Source of the DNA: Puniceicoccales bacterium Verruco_01
Lineage (GTDB): Bacteria; Verrucomicrobiota; Verrucomicrobiia; Opitutales; Oceanipulchritudinaceae
Direction: 5' to 3'
Assembly (NCBI GenBank): GCA_001604565.1
Contig: LVBV01000006.1
Span: 1 to 64,000, forward strand
DNA: 64,000 bases
The position numbers and the translations under genes were made by a program. Each line of letters opens with the position of its first letter. Position 1 is the first letter of the stretch. The notes beneath the pieces were generated by a model. That model saw only the letters and a list, made by a program, of their open reading frames with translations, was not told the DNA's origin and made no database searches. This document shows positions 35,126 to 45,071 of this stretch, piece by piece.

Positions 35126-36523
35126 ATGGCCAAGACGCTCTACGAAAAAGTGTGGGATGCCCACGCTGTGGCAACCCTGCCGAACGGGCAGACGCAGCTC
35201 CTCATCGGGACGCACCTCATTCACGAGGTGACGAGCCCCCAGGCCTTCGGCATGCTCCGCCAGCTCGGCCTCAAGGTCCATCGGCCCGACCGCACCTTCG
35301 CGACCGTCGATCACATCGTGCCGACGAACGAGACGAAGGAGCCCTACAGCGATCCCCTCGCACAGGAGATGATCGAGGCCCTGCGGAAGAACTGCAAGGA
35401 CTTCGGCATCACCTTCTTCGACACCTTCACCGGCAAGCAGGGCGTCGTCCACATCGTGGGCCCCGAGCAGGGCATCACCCAGCCGGGCATGACGATCGCC
35501 TGCGGCGACAGCCATACGGCCACACACGGAGCCTTCGGCGCCATCGCCTTCGGCATCGGGACGAGCCAGGTGCGCGACATCCTCGCCACGCAAACGATGG
35601 CGATGGGAAAGCTCAAGATCCGCCGCATCGTCGTGAACGGCACCCTCGGCAAGGGCGTATATCCCAAGGACGTCATCCTGCACATCATCCGCAAGCTCGG
35701 CGTCAACGGCGGCACGGGCTATGTGTACGAGTACGCGGGCAAGGTTTTCGACGACATGTCGATGGAAGGCCGCATGACGGTCTGCAACATGTCGATCGAG
35801 GGCGGCGCGCGCTGCGGCTACGTGAACCCGGACGAAACGACCTTCGCGTATCTCAAGGGCCGTCCGTACTCCCCCAAGGGAGCGGAGTGGGACAAGGCGG
35901 TCACCCGCTGGAAGTCTTTCGCGAGCGACGCGGACGCGAAGTATGACGATGTTGTGGAATTCGACGCCGCCGACATCGCGCCCACCGTCACCTGGGGCAT
36001 CAATCCCGGTCAGGGCGTCTCCATCGACGAGAAAATCCCCTCCCCATCCGACGTTCCCGAAGACCAGAGGGCGGGCGTTGTCGAGGCTCTCGAATTCATG
36101 AAATTCAAGGCGGGCACGCCGGTCAAGGGCATCCCGATCAACGTGGCCTTCATCGGCAGCTGCACGAACGGACGCCTCGGCGACCTGCGCGAGGCCGCCA
36201 AGTTCGTCAAGGGACGCCACGTGGCGCCCAAAGTGAGGGCCATCGTCGTCCCCGGCTCGCAAATCGTCGCCCTGCAGGCGATGAAGGAGGGCCTCGACAA
36301 GATCTTCACCGAGGCGGGCTTTGAATGGCGCGGCGCGGGCTGCTCCATGTGCCTTGCCATGAACCCGGACAAGCTCGTCGGCGACGAGATCTGCGCGAGC
36401 TCCAGCAACCGCAACTTCAAGGGCCGTCAGGGCTCGCCCACGGGCCGCACGCTCCTCATGAGCCCCGTGATGGTGGCCGCCGCCGCCGTCGAAGGCCGCG
36501 TGACGGACTCGCGAGCGATGTAG
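35126..36523 (+). CDS. leuC: 3-isopropylmalate dehydratase large subunit
   Basis: This 465-residue aconitase-family enzyme of leucine synthesis has iron-sulfur ligands in [13 protein letters not shown] and [27 protein letters not shown] at the start and [13 protein letters not shown] near the end are typical of LeuC. It works with LeuD, whose gene lies 10 kb to the left on the other strand. The gene is last in the ilvB1-ilvB2-leuC run and ends at a hairpin. Confidence 0.96.
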   Translation: MAKTLYEKVWDAHAVATLPNGQTQLLIGTHLIHEVTSPQAFGMLRQLGLKVHRPDRTFATVDHIVPTNETKEPYSDPLAQEMIEALRKNCKDFGITFFDTFTGKQGVVHIVGPEQGITQPGMTIACGDSHTATHGAFGAIAFGIGTSQVRDILATQTMAMGKLKIRRIVVNGTLGKGVYPKDVILHIIRKLGVNGGTGYVYEYAGKVFDDMSMEGRMTVCNMSIEGGARCGYVNPDETTFAYLKGRPYSPKGAEWDKAVTRWKSFASDADAKYDDVVEFDAADIAPTVTWGINPGQGVSIDEKIPSPSDVPEDQRAGVVEALEFMKFKAGTPVKGIPINVAFIGSCTNGRLGDLREAAKFVKGRHVAPKVRAIVVPGSQIVALQAMKEGLDKIFTEAGFEWRGAGCSMCLAMNPDKLVGDEICASSSNRNFKGRQGSPTGRTLLMSPVMVAAAAVEGRVTDSRAM

Positions 36524-36548
36524 AAGAATCCGGAACGCTTCCATTTCC

Positions 36549-36584
36549 AAGGGCCGCGCGAGGGAATCTCCTTTCGCGGCCCTT
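36549..36584 (+). terminator. Probable terminator after leuC
   Basis: AAGGGCCGCG pairs with CGCGGCCCTT around a 16-base loop, 25 bases past the leuC stop. The T run is short (two T), so termination efficiency is uncertain. Confidence 0.55.
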
Positions 36585-36593
36585 GCGTGTACA

Positions 36594-36622
36594 CAAAAAG
36601 ACCCGCCTTTGCGGGCGGGTCC
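36594..36622 (-). terminator. Rho-independent terminator after ftsH
   Basis: On the minus strand GACCCGCC pairs with GGCGGGTC around a short loop and is followed by five T. It lies 22 bases past the ftsH stop and just beyond the leuC hairpin, separating the convergent genes. Confidence 0.85.
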
Positions 36623-36643
36623 TAGTGAAAGGTTGACGAATCT

Positions 36644-38647
36644 CTAAGCCGTGGCCGGGGCCGCATCGGTGGCGGCGCCCGGTTCCGACTTCGCCGCGGG
36701 CGTTTCCGGAGTTTTTTCCTTCGGGGTTTCCGTCGCCTTGGGGCCGAGGACGATGGGCGAGCGGATCTCGCCGAACTGGATGATCTCCATCACGTGTTTG
36801 CCTTCGATCGTCTCGAACTGCAGGAGGGCCTCGGCAATCTTGTCGAGCGCGGCGCGGTGCTCGGTGATGATCTTGGTCGCCCTTTCGTACTGGGCGTCCA
36901 CGATCGCGCGGATCTGCGCGTCGATGGCGCGGGCGGTCTCCTCGGAATAGTTCTGGCTGCGGGAAATCTCGCGTCCCAGGAAGATGTGGTCCTGATTCTC
37001 ACCGTAGGCGATGGGCCCGAGGGGGCTCATGCCCCAGTCGCACACCATCTTGCGGGCGATGCGGGTGACGTGCTTGATGTCGCCCGCGGCACCGGTCGTG
37101 ATCTCGTGGAAGACCAAATCCTCCGCGATGCGTCCGCCCATGCCCATGCAGATCTGGTTTTCCAGGAAGGGCTTGGACTGATTCAAAAAGTCCTTGGAGG
37201 GAATCATCATCGTGACGCCGAGGGCCTGTCCGCGCGGGATGATCGTCACCTTGTGCAGAGGCAGGCGCCCGTCGTCGATGACGGCCTGAAGCACGGCGTG
37301 GCCGGCCTCGTGAAAGGCAGTGATCTTCTTGTCGGCGTCGTCCATCAGGCGGCGGCGCTCGCGTCCGTAGGAAATTTTGTCGCGCGCCTCGTCGAGCTCG
37401 GCCATGCCCACCTTGCTCTTTCCGTGACGGGCGGCCAGAAGCGCGCCCTCGTTCAAGAGGTTCGCCAGGTCCGCGCCCGCCATGCCGGGAGTGGAGCGCG
37501 CCACGACCGAGAGATCCACGGCTTCGTCGAGCTGGATCTTCTTCGCGTGGATCTTGAGGATTTCCTCGCGGCCCTTGAGGTCGGGAAGGTCGATCAAAAT
37601 CTGCCGGTCGAAGCGTCCGGGGCGCAGGAGCGCGCTATCCAGCACGTCGGGCCGGTTCGTCGCCGCCACGATGATGACGCCCTCGTGCGCGTCGAAGCCG
37701 TCCATCTCGACGAGGATGCTGTTGAGCGTCTGCTCGCGCTCGTCGTTGCCGCCGCCAAGGCCCGCGCCGCGCTGGCGGCCCACGGCGTCGATCTCGTCGA
37801 TGAAAATGATGCAGGGGGCGTTCTTGCGGCCCTGTTCGAACATGTCGCGCACGCGCGCCGCGCCCACGCCCACGAACATCTCCACGAAGTCCGAGCCGGA
37901 AATGGAGAAGAAAGGCACGTCCGCCTCGCCCGCCACCGCGCGCGCGATCAGCGTCTTGCCGGTTCCGGGAGGCCCGACGAGCAGGCACCCCTTGGGGATG
38001 CGTCCGCCGATTTTCTGGAATTTCTTCGGGTCCTTGAGGAAATCGACAATCTCGGCAACCTCCTCCTTGGCCTCGTCGCAGCCCGCCACGTCGGCAAAGG
38101 TGATGCGGTCGCGGTCGCGCGTCAGCATCTTGGCGCGGCTCTTGCCGAAGCTCATGGCGCCCTTGCCCGCCATGCGGATCTGCCGCATGAAAAGGAAGTA
38201 GAGAAGCCCCACGATCAAAAAGATCGGGAGCATGTTCATGAGGAAGCTCGTGAAGGCGTCGTTGGAGGCCTTCTCCTTGAAGACGCCCGTGTTCTGGAGG
38301 CGCTGAAGGTTCTCATCCGTCAGGCGTCCATTGGCGACAAAGTGTGACGCACCGCCCACGATGAGCTTGGAATCCGGCTTCAGGGTGCCGCTGATCTCGC
38401 TCCAGTCGAGTCCTCCCTTGCCGGGATTGGGCTGGATGACGCCATCGGCCACCTGCCCCGTCTCCGCCGCCTGCACGACGCGGCTGATCGTCCATTCCAC
38501 GACCTTGGGGGCCTTGTTGTCCGTGAAGACCACGAGCGCAACGAGGGCCAGGATGATCGCGGCCCACACGAGCATGACCTTCGGGAACCGGTCCGGAGTG
38601 CCGCCGCGGAGCGGACGGTTGCGGCCGTTTATCGGATTACTTGGCAT
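36644..38647 (-). CDS. ftsH: ATP-dependent zinc metalloprotease FtsH
   Basis: This 667-residue membrane AAA protease degrades misfolded membrane proteins and, in many Gram-negatives, LpxC. A first membrane helix ([18 protein letters not shown]) and a second ([17 protein letters not shown]) flank a periplasmic domain of about 85 residues. The AAA module has GPPGTGKT near residue 225 and the second region of homology. The protease domain has HEAGH at about 444-448. An Ala/Pro-rich tail follows. Its ATG overlaps the tilS end by 11 bases. If FtsH controls LpxC here, the lpxC-fabZ gene in this same window would be its target. Confidence 0.97.
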   Translation of the reverse strand: MPSNPINGRNRPLRGGTPDRFPKVMLVWAAIILALVALVVFTDNKAPKVVEWTISRVVQAAETGQVADGVIQPNPGKGGLDWSEISGTLKPDSKLIVGGASHFVANGRLTDENLQRLQNTGVFKEKASNDAFTSFLMNMLPIFLIVGLLYFLFMRQIRMAGKGAMSFGKSRAKMLTRDRDRITFADVAGCDEAKEEVAEIVDFLKDPKKFQKIGGRIPKGCLLVGPPGTGKTLIARAVAGEADVPFFSISGSDFVEMFVGVGAARVRDMFEQGRKNAPCIIFIDEIDAVGRQRGAGLGGGNDEREQTLNSILVEMDGFDAHEGVIIVAATNRPDVLDSALLRPGRFDRQILIDLPDLKGREEILKIHAKKIQLDEAVDLSVVARSTPGMAGADLANLLNEGALLAARHGKSKVGMAELDEARDKISYGRERRRLMDDADKKITAFHEAGHAVLQAVIDDGRLPLHKVTIIPRGQALGVTMMIPSKDFLNQSKPFLENQICMGMGGRIAEDLVFHEITTGAAGDIKHVTRIARKMVCDWGMSPLGPIAYGENQDHIFLGREISRSQNYSEETARAIDAQIRAIVDAQYERATKIITEHRAALDKIAEALLQFETIEGKHVMEIIQFGEIRSPIVLGPKATETPKEKTPETPAAKSEPGAATDAAPATA

Positions 38648-40142
38648 TGTTCTCTAGCGTAAACTGGTTTGGGAAATATGTCAGGCGAAGACCGAATCTC
38701 GCATCCGGTGCGAGCTTGAACTCGTCCGCCGGCGGCACCCTAGGACACCACGCAATCCGCCCTTCCACAAGGACAATTGGGAGATTGTCGCGTTCCCTGC
38801 ATGGAATCTTGCGATCAATAAGGATTTTCGTCAGCCGTTTCGCCCCCGGCGAACCGAGGAAACGAAAGGCGTCGCCCGTCCTGCGCGAGCGCAGGGAAAG
38901 CGAGCTGCCACTAGGGATGGAGAGACAGGAACAAAGGTTATTCCCCTCGCGCCGCAGCCGCGCGATCTCCTCCGCCGCGCCGCCGGGGGAAAATTCCACC
39001 CATTCCGCGCGGAGAGACGCACCCCACGGGAAGAAGATCTCCGAGCCCGGTGCGAGGGTTCTTTCCTCAATCCGACGCCATGGGAAAGACTCGCGTTGGT
39101 ACAGGCGCAGCTCGTCGGGAACGATCTCGAAGCCGAGGGATCGGAAGGAAGCGTCGCACCCGTAGCGGGAGAGAATGTGCAGGACGATGCGGTCAAGCGC
39201 CTTCGCGTCGGTTTTTTCGCGCAGGCCGTTTGAATCCAGCCAAAGCTCCGCGGCGCGGCGCATGACGGCCAGACCCTGATTGCGGAGCGGCGTCAGTTCC
39301 AGCGGAGCCCCCGGTTGAGAGGGCTGGAAGCCGTGCGCAAGGGCGCTCACAAGGCGCGAAGCCTCCGCAATCCGGTAGCGCGATCGGGCCGCGCCCTCGG
39401 CGAAGTCGCGCCCCATGATTTCACTTAAGAGCGGCACCACTTCCTGCCGGATGCGGCTGCGGGCGTAGTCGCCGGTGAAATTGGTCGCATCCTCGCGCCA
39501 CGGTGCCCCGCACGCAGCGAGCCGTTCGCGGATGAGACTGCCGGAAAGGGGAAGCAGGGGCCGCACGTGAGTGAACCATCCCTCCGACAAATGAAGCCGG
39601 TGAACGGGCCTCGGTCCGGAAAGGCCATCGAGCGAGCTGCCCCGCGCCAGTCGCATGAGGAGATTTTCCGCCACGTCGCTCTTGTTGTGGCCGAAGAGGA
39701 GGTGATTCGCCTTCGCGTGCAGGAAGCCCATGCGGGCATTGCGCGCCTCCTCCTCGCTCGCCCCGTTCGGAGGGTTTTCCCAAGCGCCCTCCTCGAAAGG
39801 CAGGCCGAGTCCCGTCGCGAGGTTGCGCACAAAGGCTGCGTCCGCGTCGGACTCGGCCCCGCGCAGGCGGTGGTTGTAGTGCAGGACGGCAAGGCGCTCC
39901 CTCAGCTTCGGGAAGTGCGCCCATACAAGGAGCGCCAGCGCAACCGAGTCCGCCCCTCCGGAAACCGCCAGCCCCGCGCGGATGTACTCCGCATTCTCCC
40001 AGCCGCAGATGTTTTCCACCGCCCAGCGTTCCAATTCCGTACGCGGCGTGAGCAATGCGAGTTTCTCCGCCAGGCGCGGCCAGTCCGGGGACGGAACGAG
40101 CCCCTCCCCTGCCGCTTTTGACTCTCCCCGCGCGTTTTCCAT
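38637..40142 (-). CDS. tilS: tRNA(Ile)-lysidine synthase
   Basis: This 501-residue enzyme puts lysidine at the wobble position of the tRNA(Ile) that reads AUA. The PP-loop ATP site SGGADSVALA is followed by LHYNHRLRGAESDADAAFV and ATNFTGDYARSRIR. A C-terminal TilS domain of about 110 residues (RRTGDAFRFLGSPGAKRLTKIL) completes it. ATG 40142 (MENARGESKA) is chosen; the frame is open further upstream but reads into non-family sequence. It overlaps ftsH by 11 bases; the tilS-ftsH link is also known in Gram-positives. Confidence 0.94.
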   Translation of the reverse strand: MENARGESKAAGEGLVPSPDWPRLAEKLALLTPRTELERWAVENICGWENAEYIRAGLAVSGGADSVALALLVWAHFPKLRERLAVLHYNHRLRGAESDADAAFVRNLATGLGLPFEEGAWENPPNGASEEEARNARMGFLHAKANHLLFGHNKSDVAENLLMRLARGSSLDGLSGPRPVHRLHLSEGWFTHVRPLLPLSGSLIRERLAACGAPWREDATNFTGDYARSRIRQEVVPLLSEIMGRDFAEGAARSRYRIAEASRLVSALAHGFQPSQPGAPLELTPLRNQGLAVMRRAAELWLDSNGLREKTDAKALDRIVLHILSRYGCDASFRSLGFEIVPDELRLYQRESFPWRRIEERTLAPGSEIFFPWGASLRAEWVEFSPGGAAEEIARLRREGNNLCSCLSIPSGSSLSLRSRRTGDAFRFLGSPGAKRLTKILIDRKIPCRERDNLPIVLVEGRIAWCPRVPPADEFKLAPDARFGLRLTYFPNQFTLENNAK

Positions 40143-40207
40143 CGCCCTGCAACGGAAGTATCGACGCAGCGGACGTGAATCGCGACTCCGAAATTTCCAA
40201 GCGGTGG

Positions 40208-40864
40208 TTACGCCTGACCGGCGGCGCGGGCCTTCCGCGCACGGAGTTTGGCGGCGGCAAGCTCCCATGCGATGGGCAACAGCGACACGACGATGATGAA
40301 CGGCACGATGATCTCGAAATTGTTCTGCACCCACGCCACGTTGCCGAGGGCGTAGCCGATGCCCAGGAACAGGCCAATCCAGAGCGCCCCGCCGCCGATG
40401 TCGTAGGCGAGGAACTTGCGGTAGCTCATGCGGGCCACGCCCGCCGTGAAGGGCGAAAAGGTTCGCACGATGGGGACGAAGCGCGCAAGGACCACGGCCT
40501 TGCCGCCCCATTTTTCGTAAAAAGCGTGCGCCTTTTGATAATACTCGGGCTTGAAGAAGCGCCGGGGCTTTTCGAGGAGCTTTTTCCCGAGGAAGCGACC
40601 GATTGCGTAATTCAGGTTGTCGCCGCCGACCGCCGCGAGGAAGAGGCCGATCGCAAGGACGCGGATGTCGAGGGAACTCTGCTGCGCGGCAAAGGCGCCG
40701 AGGGCAAAGAGCATCGAATCGCCCGGCAGGAAGGGCGTCACCACAAGGCCCGTCTCGCAAAAGACGATGAGGAAGACGAGCGCATACACCCACAGGCCGT
40801 ACTCGGCAAAGAACTGAGGCAGGAACTCGTTGAAGTGCAGGATGATGTCGAGAAGTTCGGTCAT
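40208..40864 (-). CDS. DedA-family membrane protein
   Basis: This 218-residue membrane protein has about five hydrophobic segments. VVTPFLPGDSMLFALGAFA, GDNLNYAIGRFLGKK and ARFVPIVRTFSPFTAGVARM are the DedA/SNARE-associated signatures. The family includes flippases that recycle undecaprenyl phosphate or phosphatidylethanolamine and maintain membrane homeostasis. The conserved E/D and R residues are present. It is 65 bp upstream of tilS on the same strand. Confidence 0.93.
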   Translation of the reverse strand: MTELLDIILHFNEFLPQFFAEYGLWVYALVFLIVFCETGLVVTPFLPGDSMLFALGAFAAQQSSLDIRVLAIGLFLAAVGGDNLNYAIGRFLGKKLLEKPRRFFKPEYYQKAHAFYEKWGGKAVVLARFVPIVRTFSPFTAGVARMSYRKFLAYDIGGGALWIGLFLGIGYALGNVAWVQNNFEIIVPFIIVVSLLPIAWELAAAKLRARKARAAGQA

Positions 40865-40974
40865 GGCGGGAGAGAAGCGGAGCCCCTTGCGCTCAAAGAA
40901 AGCCGCACTTCAAACGAAGCGCGGCTTCCGAGAAAAAGAACTGTACACGGGTGGAAAAGTTCCGGGAAAGGCGC

Positions 40975-42252
40975 CTACTTCGCCTTCGGGATGCCGATGC
41001 GGTCCTTGCCGACCCACGGGCGCAGGCACTCGGGGACAAGGAGCGTGCCGTCGTCCTGAAGGTTGTTTTCCAGAAGGCCCACGAGGACGCGCGGCACCGC
41101 AAGGCCGGAACCGTTGAGCGTGTGGACGAAGTGGACCTTGCCCTCCTCGTCGCGGTAGCGGATGTTCGCGCGGCGCGCCTGGAAGTCCGTGAAGATGGAG
41201 CAGCTGGAAACTTCGAGCCACTTCTTCTGACCGGCGGCCCACACTTCGAGGTCGATCTTCTTGGCGTTCGGCGCGGAAAGGTCGTGCGTGGCCATCAGCA
41301 TCCGGTGATGGGTGAGGCCCAGCTTCTTCAGCATGCCGCAGACGTGGTCCACCATGCTCGCGAGCTCCGCCTCGGCGGTGCCGGGCTTCACCCACTTGAG
41401 CAGTTCCACCTTGTCAAACTGGTGAACGCGGTTCATGCCGCGCACGTCCTTGCCATGGCTCCCGGCCTCGCGGCGGAAGCAGGGCGTGTAGGCGCAGTGA
41501 TAGATCGGGAGCTGCTTCTCCTCCAGAATCTCGTCGCGGTAGAGGTTGGTGACGCTCGTTTCGGCGGTCGGGATGAGGTAAAAGTCGTCGAGCGGGCAGT
41601 AATACATCTGCCCCTCCTTGTCCGGAATCTGGCCGACGGCCATACCGCTAAACTGGTTCACGAGAATCGGGGGCGAAACCTCGATGAAACCGGCCTTGGT
41701 GTCCTCCTCGATGAAGAACTGGATGAGGGCGCGGACGAAGCGCGCCATGTCGCCCACAAAAACGGGGAAGCCCGCGCCGGTGATCTTGGTGCCGCGCTCA
41801 AGGTCCACGTATTTGGAAAACCACGGGATGTCCCAGTGCGGGACGGCATTCGGATACGGGCGGTTCGGGTCGCCCCAGACCTCAAGGCACACGTTGTCGT
41901 CGTCGCTCGTGCCCACCGGAACATCCGGGAAGGGCGGGTTCGGGATCGTGAGATACGCCTTCTTCCACTCGATTTCGATCGCCTCCAGCTTCGCGGCGAG
42001 CTCCTTCACCTGCGCGGAAAGCTCCTTCATCTCGGCCACCTTGGCCTTGAACTCCGGCGAGCCCTTGGGAAGCGCGCTCATCGTGGTGTTCGCGGCCTTC
42101 TGGCGGGCGCGGGTGTTCTCCGCCTCGGTGATCATCTCGCGGCGCTGGCGGTCCAGCTCCAGGAATGCGTCGATGTCGCAGGGGAACTTTTTCTTGGCAA
42201 CGCCCGCCTTCACAAGCTCGGGCTGTTCTCGAAGGAGTTTGAGGTCGATCAT
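40975..42252 (-). CDS. serS: Seryl-tRNA synthetase
   Basis: This 425-residue class II synthetase has an N-terminal coiled-coil arm for tRNA(Ser) (residues 30-105, MIDLKLLREQPELVKAGVAK onward). The catalytic domain has motif 2 (TPCFRREAGSHGKDVRGMNR) and a motif 3 region (LNGSGLAVPRVLVGLLEN). ATG 42252 gives the standard N-terminus. It is 107 bp downstream of ribE and 110 bp upstream of the DedA gene on the same strand. The second codon-level open stretch upstream of 42252 does not look like family sequence. Confidence 0.96.
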   Translation of the reverse strand: MIDLKLLREQPELVKAGVAKKKFPCDIDAFLELDRQRREMITEAENTRARQKAANTTMSALPKGSPEFKAKVAEMKELSAQVKELAAKLEAIEIEWKKAYLTIPNPPFPDVPVGTSDDDNVCLEVWGDPNRPYPNAVPHWDIPWFSKYVDLERGTKITGAGFPVFVGDMARFVRALIQFFIEEDTKAGFIEVSPPILVNQFSGMAVGQIPDKEGQMYYCPLDDFYLIPTAETSVTNLYRDEILEEKQLPIYHCAYTPCFRREAGSHGKDVRGMNRVHQFDKVELLKWVKPGTAEAELASMVDHVCGMLKKLGLTHHRMLMATHDLSAPNAKKIDLEVWAAGQKKWLEVSSCSIFTDFQARRANIRYRDEEGKVHFVHTLNGSGLAVPRVLVGLLENNLQDDGTLLVPECLRPWVGKDRIGIPKAK

Positions 42253-42359
42253 GTTGTGGATCGGAAAGAGGAAATCCTGAACGCCGACGGGGCACATTGC
42301 AAGCCGCGAGCGCCCGGGGCCATCCGGGGCGGTTCCGCGCGATCTCTCCCCACAGCCTG

Positions 42360-42953
42360 CTACGCCTTCGCCATCAGCTTTTCCACGTAGCGGGCAAGAA
42401 GGTCGCTCTCCAGATTCACGCGGTCGCCCGCCTTTTTCTCGTGCAGGTTCGTGACGAGCAGAGTGTGCGGAATCAGGCACACGTGAAAGGAGTCCCCCTC
42501 GTCGCCCGCCACGGTGAGGGAGATGCCGTCGATGGCGATGCTCCCCTTGTGTGCGATGTAGCGGCGGATGGAGGGCGGGGCCTCGACGCGGATCACCACG
42601 TCGTCCCCCTCGCGCGCGATGGAAAGGATGCGGCCCGTGGCATCCACGTGGCCCGCCACGAAGTGACCACCCATGCGTCCGCCAGCGGGAAGGCTCAGTT
42701 CCAGATTGAGAAGCGCGCCCGGGCCGACGTCGCCGATGGAGGTGCAGCGCACCGTCTCGCCCAGGAGGTCGAAGGAGAGGGAGTTCCCGTCGATCGCCAC
42801 GACCGTCAGGCAGCAGCCGTTGACCGCCACGCTGTCGCCGATCGCCACCTTGCCCGCGAGTGCTCCCGCGTCGATCGTGAGAAGCATGCTATCGCCCTGC
42901 CCGTGCTTCATGGAAAGGATTCTGCCCGTCGCCTCGATGATTCCTGTGAACAT
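42360..42953 (-). CDS. ribE: Riboflavin synthase alpha chain
   Basis: This 197-residue enzyme makes riboflavin from two 6,7-dimethyl-8-ribityllumazine molecules. Two homologous lumazine-binding barrels are seen: MFTGIIEATGRILSM with GDSVAVNGCCLTVV, and HFVAGHVDATGRILS with GSIAIDGISLTVA. The MFTGII start at 42953 is standard. No other rib gene is adjacent, so the pathway is dispersed. Confidence 0.96.
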   Translation of the reverse strand: MFTGIIEATGRILSMKHGQGDSMLLTIDAGALAGKVAIGDSVAVNGCCLTVVAIDGNSLSFDLLGETVRCTSIGDVGPGALLNLELSLPAGGRMGGHFVAGHVDATGRILSIAREGDDVVIRVEAPPSIRRYIAHKGSIAIDGISLTVAGDEGDSFHVCLIPHTLLVTNLHEKKAGDRVNLESDLLARYVEKLMAKA

Positions 42954-43037
42954 GCCCTCAATCTGCACCCTGAAGAGCTCCGGGGCAACGTCATATGATA
43001 TTGAAGAGAACGCTCCGCTGCGCGAAACTCACGATCC

Positions 43038-43721
43038 ATGAGAGCCGACGAACTGTTTACTTTTCCTGCGAGTCTTGCCGCGTTTGCGGGCTATTTCCGT
43101 TGCGACGCCGCGCCGTGGGAGTGGGTTCCCGCCATCAAAAATGCATTGGAAAGCCTCGACTGGGAGAACCTCGCCCCGCGCGCGGATCTGCCGGAGGGCG
43201 TGGCGGTGAAGGGGAAGGTTTTCATCCATCCCGACGCGATCCTCCCGCCCTTCGCCTGCATCGAGGGTCCCGCGTGGATCGGCGCGAAGACCGAGATCCG
43301 CCCCGGCGCCTTCATTCGCGGGAACGTCATCGTCGGCGAAGGCTGCGTCCTTGGGAACTCCTGCGAGTTCAAGAACTGCCTGCTTCTCGACCGCGTGCAG
43401 GTCCCGCACTTCAGTTACGTGGGGGACTCAATCCTCGGCAACAAGGCGCACCTGGGCGCCGGGGCGATTTGCGCGAATCTGCGCCTGGATCAGGGGAGCG
43501 TCCGCGTGACTCTCCCGGACGGCTCGCGTGCGGACACCGGCCTGCGCAAGCTCGGCGCCCTGATGGGCGACGGCGCGGAGGCGGCCTGCAACAGCGTGCT
43601 CCAGCCCGGCGCAATCCTCGGCAGACGCGCGGCGGTCCTCAGCTTCCCCTTCGGCGGGTACCTGCCGCCGGACACCGTCGCAAGGCCCGACATCGCGGTG
43701 AAACTCACAAAAAGGAAGTAG
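43038..43721 (+). CDS. Left-handed beta-helix sugar-nucleotide/acyl-transferase-like protein
   Basis: This 227-residue protein has a short alpha-helical N-terminal part. Residues 55-200 contain hexapeptide repeats of the left-handed beta-helix fold (VFIHPDAILPPFACIEGPAW, AFIRGNVIVGEGCVLGNSCE, SILGNKAHLGAGAICANLR). It resembles the C-terminal half of UDP-GlcNAc pyrophosphorylase/GlmU-like proteins and lacks a nucleotidyltransferase domain. It could acetylate or bind a sugar nucleotide for cell-wall or lipid A synthesis. The exact substrate is not determined. It is divergent from ribE. Confidence 0.85.
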   Translation: MRADELFTFPASLAAFAGYFRCDAAPWEWVPAIKNALESLDWENLAPRADLPEGVAVKGKVFIHPDAILPPFACIEGPAWIGAKTEIRPGAFIRGNVIVGEGCVLGNSCEFKNCLLLDRVQVPHFSYVGDSILGNKAHLGAGAICANLRLDQGSVRVTLPDGSRADTGLRKLGALMGDGAEAACNSVLQPGAILGRRAAVLSFPFGGYLPPDTVARPDIAVKLTKRK

Positions 43722-43735
43722 GAAACACACGTCCG

Positions 43736-43906
43736 CAGAAACAAGAAACCAGATGTTTTAACCGCAGATTTCCAAGGAAGAATTATTATCCACAGATTGA
43801 AACAGGATTTTCGCTGATTTCCAAAAACGGTAAGGCTCTGATTCTTCAATCTGCGTAATCTGTGGATAAACAATCCGGTGTCTTGTTTTCTGTATCCGCG
43901 GTTAAA
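43736..43906. repeat. Inverted repeat of the CACAGATT type
   Basis: Three short motifs occur on the left and recur inverted on the right: CAGAAACAAGAAACC (43736-43750), TTAACCGCAGAT (43758-43769) and TTATCCACAGATT (43786-43798). The last matches the reverse complement of 43857-43869 exactly. The rest is AT-rich and non-coding. The block resembles the dispersed CCGCAGATT/CACAGATT repeats I have seen in several environmental genomes. It sits between the beta-helix gene and tsaD. Confidence 0.6.
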
Positions 43907-43926
43907 TCCTTAGTGTCGTTTTTCCC

Positions 43927-44970
43927 ATGATTCTTGCGCTTGAAAGTTCCTGTGACGAATCGGCGGCGGCTTTGTTCGATCCCGCGCGCGGGATCGTCGG
44001 CGAATGGGTGAACTCGCAGATCGAAAAGCACCGTCCCTACGGCGGCGTGGTGCCGGAGCTGGCCAGCCGCGAGCATTTGGCAAACTTCCCGCCGATCCTG
44101 TCGATGGTGGCGGAGAAGCTCGCCGGGGAAAGACCGGAAAAGATCGTCGTCACGCGCGGGCCGGGCCTTGCGGCATGCCTTGCGATGGGCGTGGCGGCGG
44201 CGAAGGCGCTAGCCCTCGAATACAAGTGCCCGGTGGCCGGGGCGAACCATTTGCTCGGCCACGCGTGGTCGGCTTTTCTCGACTTTCACGCACAGGACCC
44301 GGCCAGCTACAGCGAGCGCCTCGCGGCGATCCTGCCGCATCTGGGCCTCGTCGTCTCGGGCGGAAACAGCATTTTGTTCGAGATGGGCGCGGACTTAACG
44401 CCCCGCATCCTCGCGCAGACGGTCGACGACGCGGCGGGCGAGGCCCTCGACAAGGGGGCGAAGCTCCTCGGCATGCCCTACCCCGGCGGGCCGCTCGTGG
44501 AAAAGACCGCGCAAGGCGGGAACCCCAAGAAATACCGATTCCCCCGCGCCTTCGCCCGGACGCTGGAGCCGCGCTTCAGCTTCTCCGGCCTCAAGACGAG
44601 CCTGCGCTATTTGATCGAAAAGATGGACGACGCCACCCTCGCGGCGGAGCTGCCCGACATTTGCGCCGGGTATCAGGCGGCGGTCGTGGAGGCTCTTTCC
44701 GGCAAGGTCCGCGTCTTCCTCAAGGCGGGAAATTACAAAAGCCTCGGAGTCACGGGCGGAGTCTCGAACAACAGGCTCCTGCGCGCGCAGGCGGCGGCGC
44801 TCGCGGAGAAGTTCAAAATTCCCCTCCTCATCCCCCACCCGCGCCACACCGGCGACAACGCCGCGATGATCGCCTTTGCCGCGTGGGCGTACCCCGCGGG
44901 CGCCCCGGTCGTCCCGGCGGAGGCGCTGGAGATCGACCCGTCTCTCAAGATGGACGGAGTTGCCGGATAA
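43927..44970 (+). CDS. tsaD: tRNA threonylcarbamoyladenosine (t6A37) transferase subunit
   Basis: This 347-residue protein transfers the threonylcarbamoyl group to A37 of ANN-decoding tRNAs, with TsaB, TsaC and TsaE. MILALESSCDESAAALFD, HRPYGGVVPELASREHL, the metal ligands in ANHLLGHAWSAF (His107 and His111) and the later SGGNSILFE, FSGLKTSLRYL and GGVSNNRLLR are all conserved. ATP/metal residues appear intact. No tsaB or tsaE is adjacent. Confidence 0.96.
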   Translation: MILALESSCDESAAALFDPARGIVGEWVNSQIEKHRPYGGVVPELASREHLANFPPILSMVAEKLAGERPEKIVVTRGPGLAACLAMGVAAAKALALEYKCPVAGANHLLGHAWSAFLDFHAQDPASYSERLAAILPHLGLVVSGGNSILFEMGADLTPRILAQTVDDAAGEALDKGAKLLGMPYPGGPLVEKTAQGGNPKKYRFPRAFARTLEPRFSFSGLKTSLRYLIEKMDDATLAAELPDICAGYQAAVVEALSGKVRVFLKAGNYKSLGVTGGVSNNRLLRAQAAALAEKFKIPLLIPHPRHTGDNAAMIAFAAWAYPAGAPVVPAEALEIDPSLKMDGVAG

Positions 44971-45006
44971 TCCGACATGCCCCCTTTCCGGGATGGCGCC
45001 AGCGAA

Positions 45007-45071
45007 GCTCCGCTTAAGGGCGGAGCCCTTCGGGATGCGAAGCATCCACAGGTGCAGGGGATGATCCCCTG
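45007..45071. repeat. Three tandem small hairpins at the end of the symporter gene
   Basis: Three perfect short palindromes lie one after another: GCTCCGC/GCGGAGC (45007-45026), GGATGC-GAA-GCATCC (45033-45047) and CAGGGGA-TGA-TCCCCTG (45055-45071). They lie in the last 58 bases of the symporter coding region and just past its stop. They may act as a terminator-like or mRNA-stabilising structure, or be a small repeat element; no T run follows on the minus strand. Confidence 0.55.
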
